From the NCBI RefSeq assembly GCF_003144195.1, contig NW_020290014.1, forward strand, positions 1 through 64,000: a stretch of DNA of 64,000 nucleotides. The letters are read 5' to 3'. This stretch comes from Ceraceosorus guamensis (Eukaryota; Basidiomycota; Exobasidiomycetes; Ceraceosorales; Ceraceosoraceae). Shown piece after piece: positions 21,464-33,728 of this stretch. Made by a program: the position numbers and the translations under genes. How positions within the stretch are numbered: position 1 is the first letter of the stretch; each line of letters opens with the position of its first letter. Under the pieces are notes generated by a model, which worked only from the letters and a program-made list of their open reading frames with translations, made no database searches and was not told the DNA's origin.

Positions 21464-21496
21464 CATATATGTATCATTGTGAATGATACATATATG
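21464..21496. repeat. Perfect inverted repeat / stem-loop 2
   Basis: Two perfect 15-bp arms, CATATATGTATCATT and its reverse complement, around a GTG loop. AT-rich and only two bases after stem-loop 1. Could be a cruciform, a dimeric protein site, or a miniature element remnant. Confidence 0.85.
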
Positions 21497-21846
21497 TGTG
21501 TCGCACGTACATGCGGCCCGTTGGAATAATTAAGCCTCATTCATCTAGCCCAGTCTGCGCAATATAAGGCGTGACTTCACACCCTCATCCTCTGCGAGAG
21601 TGGTCTGCAAGCGGGCTTTGAGGAGGCGCGATGCCATGTATAGACAGACATTCGGAGAAGGGGAGGGGGGAGGCAGATAGGCGTGGGGCTGTCTGTGGAT
21701 GGCGAGCAGCAGCAAGACCAGATCCGGCCACGAGGGGCCATCTGCGCCTATGGATCAGAGAAGATGCTTCAACGACGACTACCATCTCGCCTCCTCTTCC
21801 GAAACGCATTTGATTGCATCTTGAAACTCTGCACGCGGACACAACG

Positions 21847-24744
21847 ATGGCTTCCACGAAGCCTGGCAATAGCGCAAGCGCAAGTCCAAACTTTGTACGC
21901 AGTCGGTATGAACAGTACAAGCGTGACACCAAAGAAATTGCCAATTGGCTCGGTAAAGAAGCGCTCAGGAACGGGTTCGATCTGGGAGACTCAGTAGCAA
22001 GTATGCTGGGCGCAGGATACGAGGAGAACAATGAAAAGAAGAGGAAGAAAAACAAGAAGAAGAAGAAGACAATGAAGCACAAGAGCGAAGGGACCGCATG
22101 CGTCTCGACACCCCTCGCGCAGCTCAGCTTGGGCGAAGCGCACCATCCTGCAAAGGATGACGATGCAGCGGTTGCCTCTGCTGCTGATGTCACGACAAAG
22201 CACGGTCCCCCTGAGCAAAATCTCAAGGGCAGATACATTCTCAAGACGTACCACTACAAACAAATTGCACATTACCTGGTCCAAAAACACGTGACCATAC
22301 CCATCGAGGTCAGAAGACTCGTGCGACGATGCAGCATCCGCAGATCAAGGTTTCTCGAGGACGCTGCCGATGATGCCGCTTATTGTGCCAGCGGTCATGG
22401 CCACTTCATCAAAGTTCTGGAAGATGTGAGCAAGATTTTTGAAAGCTCTGCAGTACCCGACAACAATACGAAGCCAACGAACGCTGCCGAAAAACGCACT
22501 TTTTGTGAAGCGCAATCACACAACGCGTTTGCAACGCTTGCCAACCTGGCTGATGAGGAACAGGGCACAGATGTTCCTGACGTCTTCTTGCCCGCGAGCA
22601 AGCCCCTCAAAGGGCAGAAAGACTTGGCTGACCAGGCTTCTTTTGAGGTGGAGATCAACAAGGACTATGCAATCACTCTCCTGCTCAGTTTTTACGGCGA
22701 TCTTAACGAAGTCAGGGAGCATGTCAGAAAGCTCTGGATCGATTATCGCGAGGGTCGTATAGACCTGATCACAGCGGCCGTTACCAGCAATACTGCTCTC
22801 GAATTACTCCGCGAGCCGCACGAGGAGGTTATGAAGACCATCAGCACATTTTTTGATGAGTGGCGAGATGCTCTTCATCCGCTCTATGTGGCGCGCCAAG
22901 GGCAGGTCGTACGCTGGTCACAAGTCGTCATGGACATGCCGCAATATGACGACCCTCAGCTCGGAAACTTTCCTCAATCAGTCCACGACACATATGACTA
23001 CCTCATGATCCCTGCGACCGCCGTCTTACAGCTCTTCAAGGATGGACCACCACTGGAGCAGTGCTTTCGTGGAAAAGAAACGCTACCAAACGTTGGACAC
23101 CGTCTCGATAACACGCATCCCACTTACGTGGCGACGACTGATCCTCAGCTCTGGGACTATTTGACGCGCGTTCAGCAGTTGAAGATCATAATTTGCGAGT
23201 GCTTTCTCGACTACTGGTTCGTACAAAGCTCCAAAGTCGAATTCTCCAAGCCGGTACACGATGACACCCAAGACCTACCAATCGATGATGCACCCCGACT
23301 TGTGGGCCGACTCGAACCGACCCACCACTACTTTCCCGATGAGCTATCCGTTGAGATGGAGCGCTTCAAGACGACAAACGACATCAGTCTATTGCTCGTC
23401 TTCTACTCCCAGATTCTCGTTGATGTGGCGTGGACTCTCGGAACCCAGACACAGGAAGCTTACGATGCCTTGATCGGCGTGCTCATTGAGATGGAAAAGA
23501 ATTTGATCAGACGCAAGCTGGTCGACACCAATTCGAAACCTTGCGATCACAAAAGCTGGCACTCCAATGCACAGTGGATAAACTATTTCCAACAGAGAGT
23601 CAGGACGTTCGCCAACTTCAACATTGTCAATGACAATAGGCAAAAGTTTCTTTGGAAATTTTGGCCCTCGTACGATGGCCCATGGGAGAGTAGGATGCTT
23701 CCACGCAACCCCATCCTCTGCGGTGTGCAGCTTTTCAATTATCAGCTCGACTATCGGGCCTATGGTCGAGCCTTGGCGAACCAATACGATTCCATCATTA
23801 CTACTGCCCACTTAGTCCTCGCTTGCCGCCGCCACGAAGTGTTCACTGGGGGCAAAGATGACGGCCTCGAATGGCCAGATCTTGACTTTGTCATCGGGCT
23901 TCACGGCATCAAAGATATTTTTGGCGGACCGGTGCCTCAATCGTTCACGCAATCGATCTGCACTTCCATGCTTTACGCGAAGCTCGATCGGCAAGACATA
24001 GATTTGGTGAACCGCCACTTCCGCGGCTCTAGCACGGATGCGCACCATGAAGCCGAATGGGATCGAAGAGAGTATCACTGGGAAAATGCGAACATCAAAG
24101 GATTGTCCGACCCCTCGCACCTGCTCACCATTTTCAGAGAGAAGTCCGGCATCTCACGAGCTTCCACGCATATCGACATTGACTATCTGGAAGGAATTCT
24201 GCGCAGACTGAAACGCCAAGAAGACCCCGAGGCGAGCGATAAGGAACTGGCAGGTGATAAGCGCAGTAAACGCAGCAAAAGACAGGCGTCGAAGCTTTTG
24301 AGACGTGAACGCAAGCATCAGGAGCGCAAGTATTCCATTGTTCAGCTTCTCTCCGTCCTCGAGGCCGGTCTGCATAGCGAGGCGACGGGGATACGCTTCG
24401 ACTACATGTCACTGCATACGAGGTGCAACCAATTTCTGCAGATGGCAGAGAAGGAGATCGAGAAGAATCCTTTCTTCAACGATTTGAACAGCGTGTTGGG
24501 CTGGAGCCATTCTTGGAGTGGCAACACGAGATTTCTCTATGCAATTCTAATCTCTGTGAGATTCTGCCTGGACAAGACAATAGAAGGGGCGCGGCAGATG
24601 GGCTTCCCGATACGTGTGCTCAAGCGCGCACCATTGGCCGCCTTTGAGGCTTGCACAGAAGCGTTGCGCCATTTTCTCGAACTAGACCCGTCAGAGCTCG
24701 AGCCCAAGCGGCCGACTATGATGCCAGTTCGTAGCGCGCACTAA
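21847..24744 (+). CDS. DUF6604-domain protein, intronless
   Basis: Predicted 965 aa in one exon, unlike its intron-rich neighbours. The NH2-terminus matches fungal DUF6604 proteins: RSRYEQYKRDTKEIANWLGK (residues ~18-37), then KTYHYKQIAHYLVQKHVTIP after a Lys-rich linker, and RRSRFLEDAADD. The family is widespread in fungi and has no known biochemical role; members are often large and variable. The remainder is rich in charged and aromatic residues with no other recognised domain. I use the ATG at 21847 (ACAACG before it). Absence of introns could mean origin by retroposition or transfer between fungi, or simply the family norm. Confidence 0.78.
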   Translation: MASTKPGNSASASPNFVRSRYEQYKRDTKEIANWLGKEALRNGFDLGDSVASMLGAGYEENNEKKRKKNKKKKKTMKHKSEGTACVSTPLAQLSLGEAHHPAKDDDAAVASAADVTTKHGPPEQNLKGRYILKTYHYKQIAHYLVQKHVTIPIEVRRLVRRCSIRRSRFLEDAADDAAYCASGHGHFIKVLEDVSKIFESSAVPDNNTKPTNAAEKRTFCEAQSHNAFATLANLADEEQGTDVPDVFLPASKPLKGQKDLADQASFEVEINKDYAITLLLSFYGDLNEVREHVRKLWIDYREGRIDLITAAVTSNTALELLREPHEEVMKTISTFFDEWRDALHPLYVARQGQVVRWSQVVMDMPQYDDPQLGNFPQSVHDTYDYLMIPATAVLQLFKDGPPLEQCFRGKETLPNVGHRLDNTHPTYVATTDPQLWDYLTRVQQLKIIICECFLDYWFVQSSKVEFSKPVHDDTQDLPIDDAPRLVGRLEPTHHYFPDELSVEMERFKTTNDISLLLVFYSQILVDVAWTLGTQTQEAYDALIGVLIEMEKNLIRRKLVDTNSKPCDHKSWHSNAQWINYFQQRVRTFANFNIVNDNRQKFLWKFWPSYDGPWESRMLPRNPILCGVQLFNYQLDYRAYGRALANQYDSIITTAHLVLACRRHEVFTGGKDDGLEWPDLDFVIGLHGIKDIFGGPVPQSFTQSICTSMLYAKLDRQDIDLVNRHFRGSSTDAHHEAEWDRREYHWENANIKGLSDPSHLLTIFREKSGISRASTHIDIDYLEGILRRLKRQEDPEASDKELAGDKRSKRSKRQASKLLRRERKHQERKYSIVQLLSVLEAGLHSEATGIRFDYMSLHTRCNQFLQMAEKEIEKNPFFNDLNSVLGWSHSWSGNTRFLYAILISVRFCLDKTIEGARQMGFPIRVLKRAPLAAFEACTEALRHFLELDPSELEPKRPTMMPVRSAH

Positions 24745-25997
24745 TCAGGGCAGGGCTTCTGCAGTTCTACAGAACATTCATCGCATAACTCCCTCCCTCG
24801 ATAGCAAAGATGTGACCCCTCACATCTCGATGGCTTTCAGCGCCAGGTCCCGGAATTGTGCCTTCCTTTGGACCGACTTGCGACCGGAGGAGTGCAGCGA
24901 AGCGCGCCGATCTTTTCCCACGCGAGCAGGCGGACCGCTTCGCTAGATCGAAACTTTTTCTTGTCCTCCCAAATCTCCAACGGCACTTTTTTGGATGCCA
25001 AAAAAAAGAAAAAAGAAAAATCAATCAATCAATCAGCCGCCGTGAGATGACAGACCAACCTAGCACTGCGAAAGGAGTTACAAACATGTCATCTTTGCTT
25101 TCGTGCGATACATGCGTCTGCGTCTGCGTCGATTCGGAGCAATGCGTCAGAGGCGTCGTGTGAGTTGAGTTGTCAATGATCGCTTCAAGAGATAAGATTT
25201 TGGGATTGGATACGATGAATACTCGCTCACCACTTTGACGAGGTAGGAATGGCAACGAGGATGGAAAAGCGATCATTCGAAGCGCGAGTCGGCATGACCC
25301 GATCAAATTTTGCCCAGCTATGCAGATTTGTCTGGAACGGAGGCCGAGCTGAGAGTCAGGAGCTCACAGTGTGAACGACGTGTAGGTGTCCGGGGCGAGA
25401 TGAGTCACGAAAAGAGTTGAGTGAGTCTTGAGTCGTGAGTCGCGAGTCACGAGTTTGATATCTAGAATTCTGACGAGTGACTCGAAGCAAAAGCATCACG
25501 TGAGCGCGTAATGGCCGGTGCGGCATGCATGCATGCAGGCTTCATCAGCAACGCTGCGCGCTCTGTCCATCATCATCATGCAGCGGTCCCTCCACCCTGC
25601 AAACCGGGCACACGCGTTCTCTCTTTGCTTCCGCATCCCTTGATCTCTCCGTTTCACACCCATCAACTTCGGCAAGTACAAAGCACGCGCTCTTCGTTCT
25701 CATACAGCATCCTCTTCCATTCGACGTCGAGCTGAAGAGAGAGACGCGACTTGTGAGTAGGCCATCCCAAAGTTCCGACGCGTCTCGTCACGCTTTCCCC
25801 GGCAGCCACTCGACTTTGCGTTGCCCAGGTAAAGACGCTCCTTTCAGACTCGGTCTCGTGGGTGCACATACACAATAGATTGTCAGTGTGAGGTGCGATA
25901 GCAAGGATCGAAGCGCATACACAGGTCATACGAGCACGCCCCCATCATTTCAGCCAGCCTCACACATCAAAGACCACACGCATCCTAGAGCACAAGC
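24745..25997. other. Intergenic region before the Sqs1-like gene
   Basis: 1.25 kb without a supportable gene. Noted: an A-rich tract and CAAT repeats at about 25000-25034, a cluster of GAGTC(A/G)(C/T)GAGT words at 25424-25455, and an ATGCATGCATGC run at 25523-25540. The last 250 bases are CT-rich, consistent with a promoter and leader. Confidence 0.5.
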
Positions 25998-28900
25998 ATG
26001 GCCAAAAATGGACCGCGAGGTAGAGGGAATGGAAGAGGTAATGGCAAGGGAGGAGGCGATAGAGGCGGACGAGGTGGCGTCTCCAATGGTCGCGGAAGGG
26101 GAAGAGGTGGTGGTGGCATTACCGGCGCATTCCCAGGACAGGGTCATTTCCTCACGGAAAGCGCTGCTCTGGCACACGCCTTGGATGCGTCACGTTGGGA
26201 CTTTGGACGAGGCGGCGCGCACAGAGGCAGAGGTGGTTCGGCAAGAGGAGATTCCAATGCGCGCGTTAATGGAGGAAGAGGCAGAGGTAGAGGAGGTCAT
26301 CTGACCATGTCCAACCAGAACGCCGTCTCCTTCGACTACAGTAGCCTTCCACAGCGAGCTCCACGGCAAGCACCAGCGCCCTCGTGCGCTGCTGTGGATG
26401 CAGAAGTTGACGCTAGAACCGCACTAAAAGCGGTGCTGCAGCAGGATCAGTCTTCCGACTCTGGCTCTGCGTCGGAGGACGATGTGATCTTGACACCTCC
26501 CAAGGGATACGTGCACGTGCACAGGCCTCAGCACGAGCGGCAACGATCTCCTCCCGCTCGATACGAACAGTACGAAGAATTACGGGTGCCGGCACCTCCT
26601 ACTCTGCATGGAGACGCCATGGCTGAGCTGGTCTCGCTCGGCGTGCCTACTGGACCTCGCGTCATGCGTCTTTCAGGCGGCACGTCCATCGGGACGCGCG
26701 GAGCTCGCACGCGCGGTCCAGCGCCCTCCAGCAGGAATCAAGCGACCTTTCCTCATTTCCAAGTACCCGAAAAGCACTGGACACGCCCGGACGAGCTGGT
26801 GGGTGATGCGGCCTACTTGGCCGGACTTGGTGGCAAGTCCAGCGGCAAGAATCAAAAGCCGCGCTTCGGAGATCCTGCGCAGCAGTACAGCAGACCCCTC
26901 TTGGCTCCAATCGCATTCATCAAGGCTCAGGGACTTTCCTCCGAAGGTGAAGGGGTAGAAGAGCCCAGCATCGAGGCGCTCAATCAGGCCAAGCAAGGAA
27001 GAGGTCTTGGATTCACACATGAAAAAGATCCGAATCTCAAGCCCCCACAAGCGCCGCCTTTGCAGCGCCAGGCATCAGAGCAAACCACTCTCGCTGCTTT
27101 CGAGCCAAGTGCGTGGAACTTTGACGAGGAGGCAGAGGACGATGATGAGGATTTGCAGGCGCTCATGAAAGCATACCCGGATGCTCGACAGGTGGGTACG
27201 GACGAAGCGTACGTTGTGCAGCCTTCTGCTGTCAATAGCATGCAGCAATGCGCTCCTGTCGTCAAGCCGCTTGAGTCTTTTACGGCGCCCACACATCAGA
27301 CAACCCAGGAGGATTCGTCGGAAGATGAAGTCATACTCGTACCTCAGAGCGCCTCCTTGAGCTCTCAGGCTCAAGTTGCGTCGCTACAGGACAACAGCGA
27401 CAGCGAGGAGGATAGACAGCTCGAAGCTATCTTGGCTGCTAATCGCCCTGCCATCGGTGCAGAAGACACCACATCATCACTAGCCCAACATCAAGCTCAG
27501 GACGTAATCGATTTCTCGCAGTCACCGAGGCTGGAACCCACGGAGCAGGCCCGCGGGCAATCTGCGACGAAGCCACTTGCGGCTCAGGGTGAGCCGTCAT
27601 CGCAAGACGTCTTCTATATCGATACTCAGGGCACAGATGTGCCTGCGGCCTCCTTTGAACGTGCAGAAATGGATGTCGACCCGTCCGCGCCCATTCTGGG
27701 TGACACCGCTTCATTTGTCCAAACGCGCCATGCCATACCCGATGTGCTGCCTCCTTCCGACTCGGACGAAGAAGATTACGGACGGCCCGGCTACCCTCGC
27801 AATTCTCGCGGATTCTTGCCACTGAACTCTCAGCGCGGCAAATCGACGCGACAAGCTACGCGCAAAGCTAGGAGACAACGACTACGAATGGCAGGCAAGA
27901 AGAGCGCGTTTGTGCCTTTGCCTCGTGCGCGCGCAGACGTGCTCGAGGAGAGCGATATGGACTGGGGGAGCGGTAGCGGGAGCGTCAGCGGAACCGAGGA
28001 GCATGAAGAGGAGCTTCGAGGCGTGGATCTGGCTCGTGCGCTTCGCCTTGATCCGAAAGAGCAGGCCGCCTCGGCATCGACTGCCGCCCCCGCCTTCAAG
28101 CCCCTGAATGCGCGGCAACGCAAAAAACAAAGAGAGGAAGAAATTTTGGCTGATTTGGCCCACGGGTGGGCAGTCGATGCGGGACTCTCAAGATCCGACG
28201 AAAAGAAGCAAGGTCAAAATGCCAATGGCGAGGATTCGGATTTGGATCGTCAGACGGAGCTAGACGCTATGATCCGATTCATGAAGGGCATGGATGCTCA
28301 GTCGAGCGGCCGAGAGATGACGTTGGGCGATATCGAGGTGGAACAGCAGATGAAGGAAGAAGAGGAATGGATGACTGCTAGTGAGAGCGAGGAGGAGGTG
28401 GAGGATGGCTTGCCTGAGGATGAAAACATGGCGGAAGTGATGCGATTGGAAGAAAAGATGATCATCGATGATGATGATGATGATGAGGAGGAGGAGGAGG
28501 AGGAAGATAGCGATTTTGATACCAGCGAGAGCGAAGGCGCTGGACCTTCTCGTCCGACCCAACCGCGGGGTGGGAGGGCACGGCGCCGCGACGAGAGCGA
28601 CAGCGAAGATGACAGCGATGAGGATCAAGGTGGCGGAGAGTTTGGGAAGAGATTCAGCTGGGCAGACGAGGATGAAGAGTTCATCCAGCAGCTCGAAGCA
28701 TTTGCTAGTGCGAATGGAATGGAGAAGAATGACAAAAAGGCCCGCAAGAGACTGTTCAAGGCCATTGAAAAGGGCGACTTTAGCGGGATCGGTTTGGATG
28801 AAGATTTGATCATCGATGAGGATGACGAGGTGTTTGGTCTGGGTGCTTCGAAACCTGTCAAGGGTGAGTCCTTCAAACTGCATTGTACAAGCCAGTCTAT

Positions 28901-29879
28901 AGTCTCTGATCGCCAAGCGCTACTGTGCGCAGGCGGACGAGCTGGCAAGAAGAAATTCGGCTCGGAGGATTTGTGGGCTGAAGAACTCCAAGGACAGTGG
29001 GAGAAGGATCGAGCGAGCAAAGCTGCCAACAAGCGCAAACGTGCTGCGGAGAGGGCGGCAGCGGCCGAGAACCCGTACCACGCCAGCGTCAAAAAGGGAA
29101 CGAAAAAGGGAGCAAAGAAGGCTGCTAGAGCTTTGCGTCGGGCTGAAAGGAAAGATGATCTGCTGAGGGATCAAGGCTTGCTGCCCGATGTTGATCCCGC
29201 ATCGGCCTGGGGTGCACCCCTCTCGACGATGGAGAAGCATTCTACGAACCTGCACGATTTGAATGCGCAGATTTTGCGCTTCTTGCAGGATTGGCAACAC
29301 TCGACGCTATCGCTTCCGCCCATGGACAAGCGATCCAGGGCTCAAGTGCACATGCTAGCTTCCGCCTACTCTTTGACGTCCAAATCCAAAGGCAATGGGA
29401 ATAGCAGGTTCCCCACGCTCATCAAGAATTCTAGATCCGGTCAAGCGGTAGATCAGAACAGGGTGAACAAGGTGTTGAGAGGAGCAGGAGGGGGAGCCAA
29501 AGGAGGAGCATTTGGAGCGACTTTTGGAGCGAAGCAGAAGAGCAAAAATAGAGCGAATGGGCCTGCTGGGAGAGGTGCGGCCAGGGATGCTGGTAGGGCT
29601 GCTATCGTACCCAAAAATCAAGAAGGTACGCAGGTCGGTTTTGGAGCGGAGAAGATTGCGGAGAGCAATATCGGACATCGAGTGAGTCTTTTTTTATGCG
29701 TCGTCGAAAGCTTGGTATGTGTGTTCAGCCTGTAGACTGATTGACGGCCCTCCACGCTTCCCCCTCAGCTCTTGTCGATGATGGGCTGGAAAGAAGGTTC
29801 TGGTGTTGGAGCTACGCCGGGGTCTGCTGCGGCTGTTGGCGCCACCATCAAGATCAGCAAGGGTGGACTCGGCTTCTGA
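25998..29879 (+). CDS. Sqs1-like R3H and G-patch protein
   Basis: Predicted 1241 aa. Exons: 25998-28863, 28933-29681, 29769-29879. It opens with a Gly/Arg-rich tail (RGNGRGNGKGGGDRGGRGG) and continues through a long acidic, Ser-rich region with a run of Asp/Glu. The conserved COOH-terminal part has an R3H-like segment (ILRFLQDWQHSTLSLPPMDK, then RAQVHMLASAY) and a G-patch split by intron 2: IGHRLLSMMGWKEGSGVG, ending KISKGGLGF at the stop. Yeast Sqs1/Pfa1 with this layout activates the DEAH helicase Prp43 in ribosome biogenesis and splicing; that role is inferred. Intron 1 is 69 nt and open in frame, so a retained form would still be full length. Confidence 0.85.
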
Positions 29880-30226
29880 GCAGGTGCGTTTCGAGCGCGC
29901 TGCCCGCGTTCAACAACCAGTCACATCACACACGTCTGTCCGGAATAGAGTCAATAAGATGAGCATTTGACAGGCAGCAAGATGAAGTGTTGCAGCGCGC
30001 CACATGGGGCCGGTGCATGTCTGTTGGTGATCACTTCGAGCGCGATGGTGTCGAGCATAAGGTGAGAGTCTAAAGGGCAGCTTCGCAGCAATGAGCCCGT
30101 GGAAACGAGGTTACTAGCGAGGCAAAATGAGAGTGGATTGGACCAGATACGGTCGAGTATTCTGCGGCAACGGGGCAGACCTCGCGATGTGGGGGAAAGA
30201 AGAGCACGTCATGCGAGCGTCGAGCA
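29880..30226. other. Convergent intergenic region
   Basis: 347 bases between the Sqs1-like stop and the stop of the Ser-rich gene on the other strand. Nothing but presumed 3' UTR sequence is seen. Confidence 0.4.
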
Positions 30227-32975
30227 TCACTTGATGAGCAGCTCGTCGAATACTTGACGGGCGGCATTGGCGAAGCGTTTGAGAGCCGAGCTTTGAACGC
30301 GAGGTGGTGTAGCGACGTTGTTGTTGTTGAGCGATGCAACGACGTGGAGCGGGCCTTGACGAGGTGCAGCATCAGAGAAAGACTGATTTTGCGCATCGAT
30401 GCGGTGCACGTCCAGCCATTCGTCGTCTTTTTCGGTGAGATAGGAGCTGAGACGTCGATCGCTCTCGGCAGTGTCAGAGGCGTTGGAAGGCGCGCACGGG
30501 CTCATCGTGGATGTGGATGCACGACGGGCGGGCAGGGCGAAAGAAAGTCCGTGTATGCTCAGACGAGGAGCATGACGCTTGGCACGCTTGGCTGCCTCTT
30601 TGACCGAGGGTATCGAGGACATGGTCACAACGTTTCTCGTATGCGGAGTGTGCTCAACATGGCCAAGACGTGCGGGATGCACCGGCGTGGTGAAACGAGC
30701 GTGGTCCGTAAGAGGACTTGCGAGGCGGCCACGCTCCATGTCCATCGAAGTGGCGCGAGACCTAGAGATTTCCAATTTCGACACGAAGCTAGCGCTGAGA
30801 TCTACGTCCGGCGATCGAAGAGAGCTGGCCTGAGCTATGCTAGGCGAGCGACTCAAATTGATGCTGCTCACGCTCCTTGGACGTCCGATGGATCCAGGCA
30901 GCTTTTCGGTCGTGCTGCTCACCACGCGATCCACCCATGAGCCGCGTCGCTTGCGACCAACAATCGGGCGCATCTGGCGTTGCTCCTCGTTGCAATTACT
31001 ACCTTTGCGAAACTTGACACTTTGAGTGCGCGTGTGAACAGGCGAAGCGTGGACCTGGGTCCAGAGCAAGCTGCGGGAGGAGCCAGAGTTGCAAGGTAGA
31101 GTCTTGCCGACTGGTCCAGGTTGGCACTCGAGATGAATGGAGCCATCGCTGGCGAGTGGGATGTTGCACTTTGTCGGAGTGTCACAAAGAGCTTGCACGC
31201 GCTGTTGACCGGTGCTAGACGTTTGAACAAGCGAAGCTGGAGAGTCGACGAGTCGGGACGAGATGCTAAAGGAGGTAGCGACTTCTTCCGGTGGAAGGGT
31301 GGGCGACTTGATTCCTGAGAGCCAAGACTCGGTGCAATGGTCGCACTCTACGCTTCCACAATCTTGGCCGTCCAGCGTTCCTTGGCTGCACTTTGCAGGG
31401 TCGCATGGCCCATCGACGGACGTGGCGTGTGGTGTGTCGTTGCGAAAGTGGATCGGAGCGCTAAAGGAACGCATGACGGGGATGCGACGCATAGCAACGG
31501 GACGTGCCGGTCCGACGTGACGAAGGATGGAGACCTGAGGCCGAGAATACTTTGAAGGCGTCTCGCATGGCTTGCGAATGGACCCTTTCTTGTCACATGT
31601 CGAGCCGATCTGTCCACTGAAGGTAGCAGTGCTGCAGCCATTGATGGAGCACTCTCGAGGCATGTGACCACAGCGATCGCAAGGCGGTGCTGGGCTTCTC
31701 ACGAGGTCGTGTGTGTTGCGGCGCTGAGGCGCGCGGCTGGACGTCTTGTCCTTGGGAGGCGCTGCTAGGACAATGTGGTTCATGGATGTGCTCGAATGAG
31801 AGGCCACAGGAATGCTAGATCTTCCGCGGCCTATAGTACGCATAGGAAGTACGCTCGGGCGAGGCTTGTGCTTGGGGGCGGATCTGAACGGCACCGCGCC
31901 AAAGTCGACGCGAGTGGTGTCACTTTCGGGCAGCGTTAGCGAGAGGTCGAAAGCTCGAGTAATGCCATCCATCATGCTCGTGAGCGAGGTGTCCGTCGAA
32001 TCTGCGCGCGAAAGCGTAGAAGAGGCCGAACTGTGAGGTGAGAAACGAAGCCGCTCGACCCTTTGGGACTTGTCATTGAGATCAAAGACGATCTGCAAGG
32101 GGCGAAACGTTCCCAACGTGCGTCTGGCTCCAGCAGGGGGCGTCGATGAAGACTGTTCCAGGCGCATGACGTAGGTGGAGCTCTCATCTTGGGTGCCGTT
32201 GATGGATAGGTGCCCGCTCGATTCCATGTGAGAAGCATGAGCCGCGACCGGCTGTGTGCCGAGTGCATCTGTTGTCCAGATAAATTCGCCATCCATGAGA
32301 CTCGATGGGCGAAGGCTGTCTGGCACGGCTGAAAAGGACGACCATGCGGCACGCTGCTGTGGAGTGAGACGCTTTTGTGTAGGAAGTCCGAGCTCGCTCA
32401 AGCTTTGAGCTTTGCGTCTGCGACTCTGCGAATCGCTGACGGCACGCTTAGCAACGATGTGAGAGCCTGACGCTAGAGAAGCCGAGTGCGCTGCAGATCC
32501 ATGTTGCCCGGGTAGACTGGAAACCTGATGCGTCGCGGCTATGCACGCAATGCCCAAGCCTTGGAGTGGTGGAACGGCAGGATGAGCTTGGAGATTGGTG
32601 GCGAAGGAAGGGCTAGGTGCGCGTGATGCATCAGTGGGTTGGTGCCTAGAGGATGGTACTTGGTACGCGGAGATAGATCGAGGAATTTGGCGAGTGGACG
32701 TACGAGCACCTGCCAAAGATCAAGGGCGGATCAACGGTGGATTCTCGCTACCGAACCCCTTTGCTTGCCCCGAACAAGCCAGACTCACCTGCGTTGGAGC
32801 TTGGTAGACGAATCACGTAGTTGCCATGGGCATCAATCTCCACCTTTCCAGAGGTTACGCGCTCCTGCAATTCCCTCCTCGCTCGATGGAGCAATTGGCC
32901 ATAGGAAGGCTGATCGAGTGGGTCCGGCGAGGACGTCTCTCGTGGACTGACCATTACCGGTCGTGCCTTTGTCAT
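30227..32975 (-). CDS. Ser-rich hypothetical protein, family not recognised
   Basis: Predicted 889 aa. Exons (minus): 32975-32789 and 32709-30227. I do not recognise it. The start region (DQPSYGQLLHRARRELQERV, then KVEIDAHGNYVIRLP) looks helical and conserved-like. The rest is low-complexity, rich in Ser, Arg, Thr and Pro, with pairs of Cys and His such as CDRCGHMPRECSINGC (about a third of the way in) and GQDCGSVECDHC that might bind metal. The COOH-terminal part has AAKRAKRHAPRLSIHGL and ends AARQVFDELLIK. The chosen ATG (32975) is the last one before clearly protein-like sequence; the frame stays open upstream to 33518, so a longer NH2-terminus is possible. Confidence 0.6.
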
Positions 32976-33728
32976 GGAGTCGTGGCTTAGTGGGGAGCCG
33001 GGCTTCGCGATGACGTGTACGGCGAGCGTCGAAGCGATTGGTGGGATAGCTGGAGATGAATGGAGGTGCACGAGTCGAACGAAACCTGTGTCGGCAAGAG
33101 GAGAGGGGGTGAGTAGAAAACAATGGTGAGTGGGATGTGAAACTTGGTGAGTTGGAGTCATCATAGACAAGCACAAGGTCTGGTGCATGTTGGCGATGAT
33201 CAGCAAATTCGACTCTGCATGCAAGGTAAGATGCGCGCCTCTTGGGAATGCGTACCTGTCGACCGCCAGATACAAGCGCTGATCATCGACTGTGCAGATG
33301 CATGGCTTGGAATGTAAGCTCGGTAACGATTGCGCTCTAGCCAGCCATGATCGCAACGCGCTGCCTCGTGAGCTGTCAGTCAAGAAAGGTGGGCTGCTCC
33401 CTTGAAGCGCGATAAAGGTGGACCGTTGACGACTTTCGATGTCGCGGCGCGCATACCCAAGCTTGCTTTTTGCACGTGCATGGAAACGCTCGAAACTTGC
33501 TCGGGTGCTGATTCGCACGAGTCGACATGGCGGAGGAGAGGCTCAGAGCCAGGCGTATTGAGTGCTTAGCTCGGCGCTTCCTTCTAATCACGATTTGTGA
33601 TTGAAAGTGTCTCACTTGTGTGGGCTTGCACGCGCCCCCCCAGCTCTCAGTCGTGAATCGCCTTGACAGGCACGCAGTGCTCTCTTTTGGTGACGAGTTG
33701 ATGCATTTGGATACCGAATGATGACGAA
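32976..33728. promoter_or_regulatory. Upstream region of the Ser-rich gene; 3' side of FCF1
   Basis: 753 bases. The open frame of the Ser-rich gene runs through its first 540 bases, which may be coding or leader. A pair of words, TCACGATT and TTGTGATTG, at about 33588-33606 forms an imperfect inverted repeat. Confidence 0.4.

Larger units (their letters stand above)
21136..21846. promoter_or_regulatory. Divergent promoter region, NDUFB7 / DUF6604 gene
   Basis: 711 bases between divergent starts. It contains the 67-bp double-CACGTG element (21351-21417) and two stem-loops (21420-21461, 21464-21496), described separately. No gene is seen. Confidence 0.6.

Noticed and set aside
32976-33518. NH2-terminal extension of the Ser-rich gene up to an ATG at 33518
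   Set aside because: The frame is open but the added sequence is not protein-like and overlaps what looks like promoter DNA; kept as a possibility in the gene entry only.
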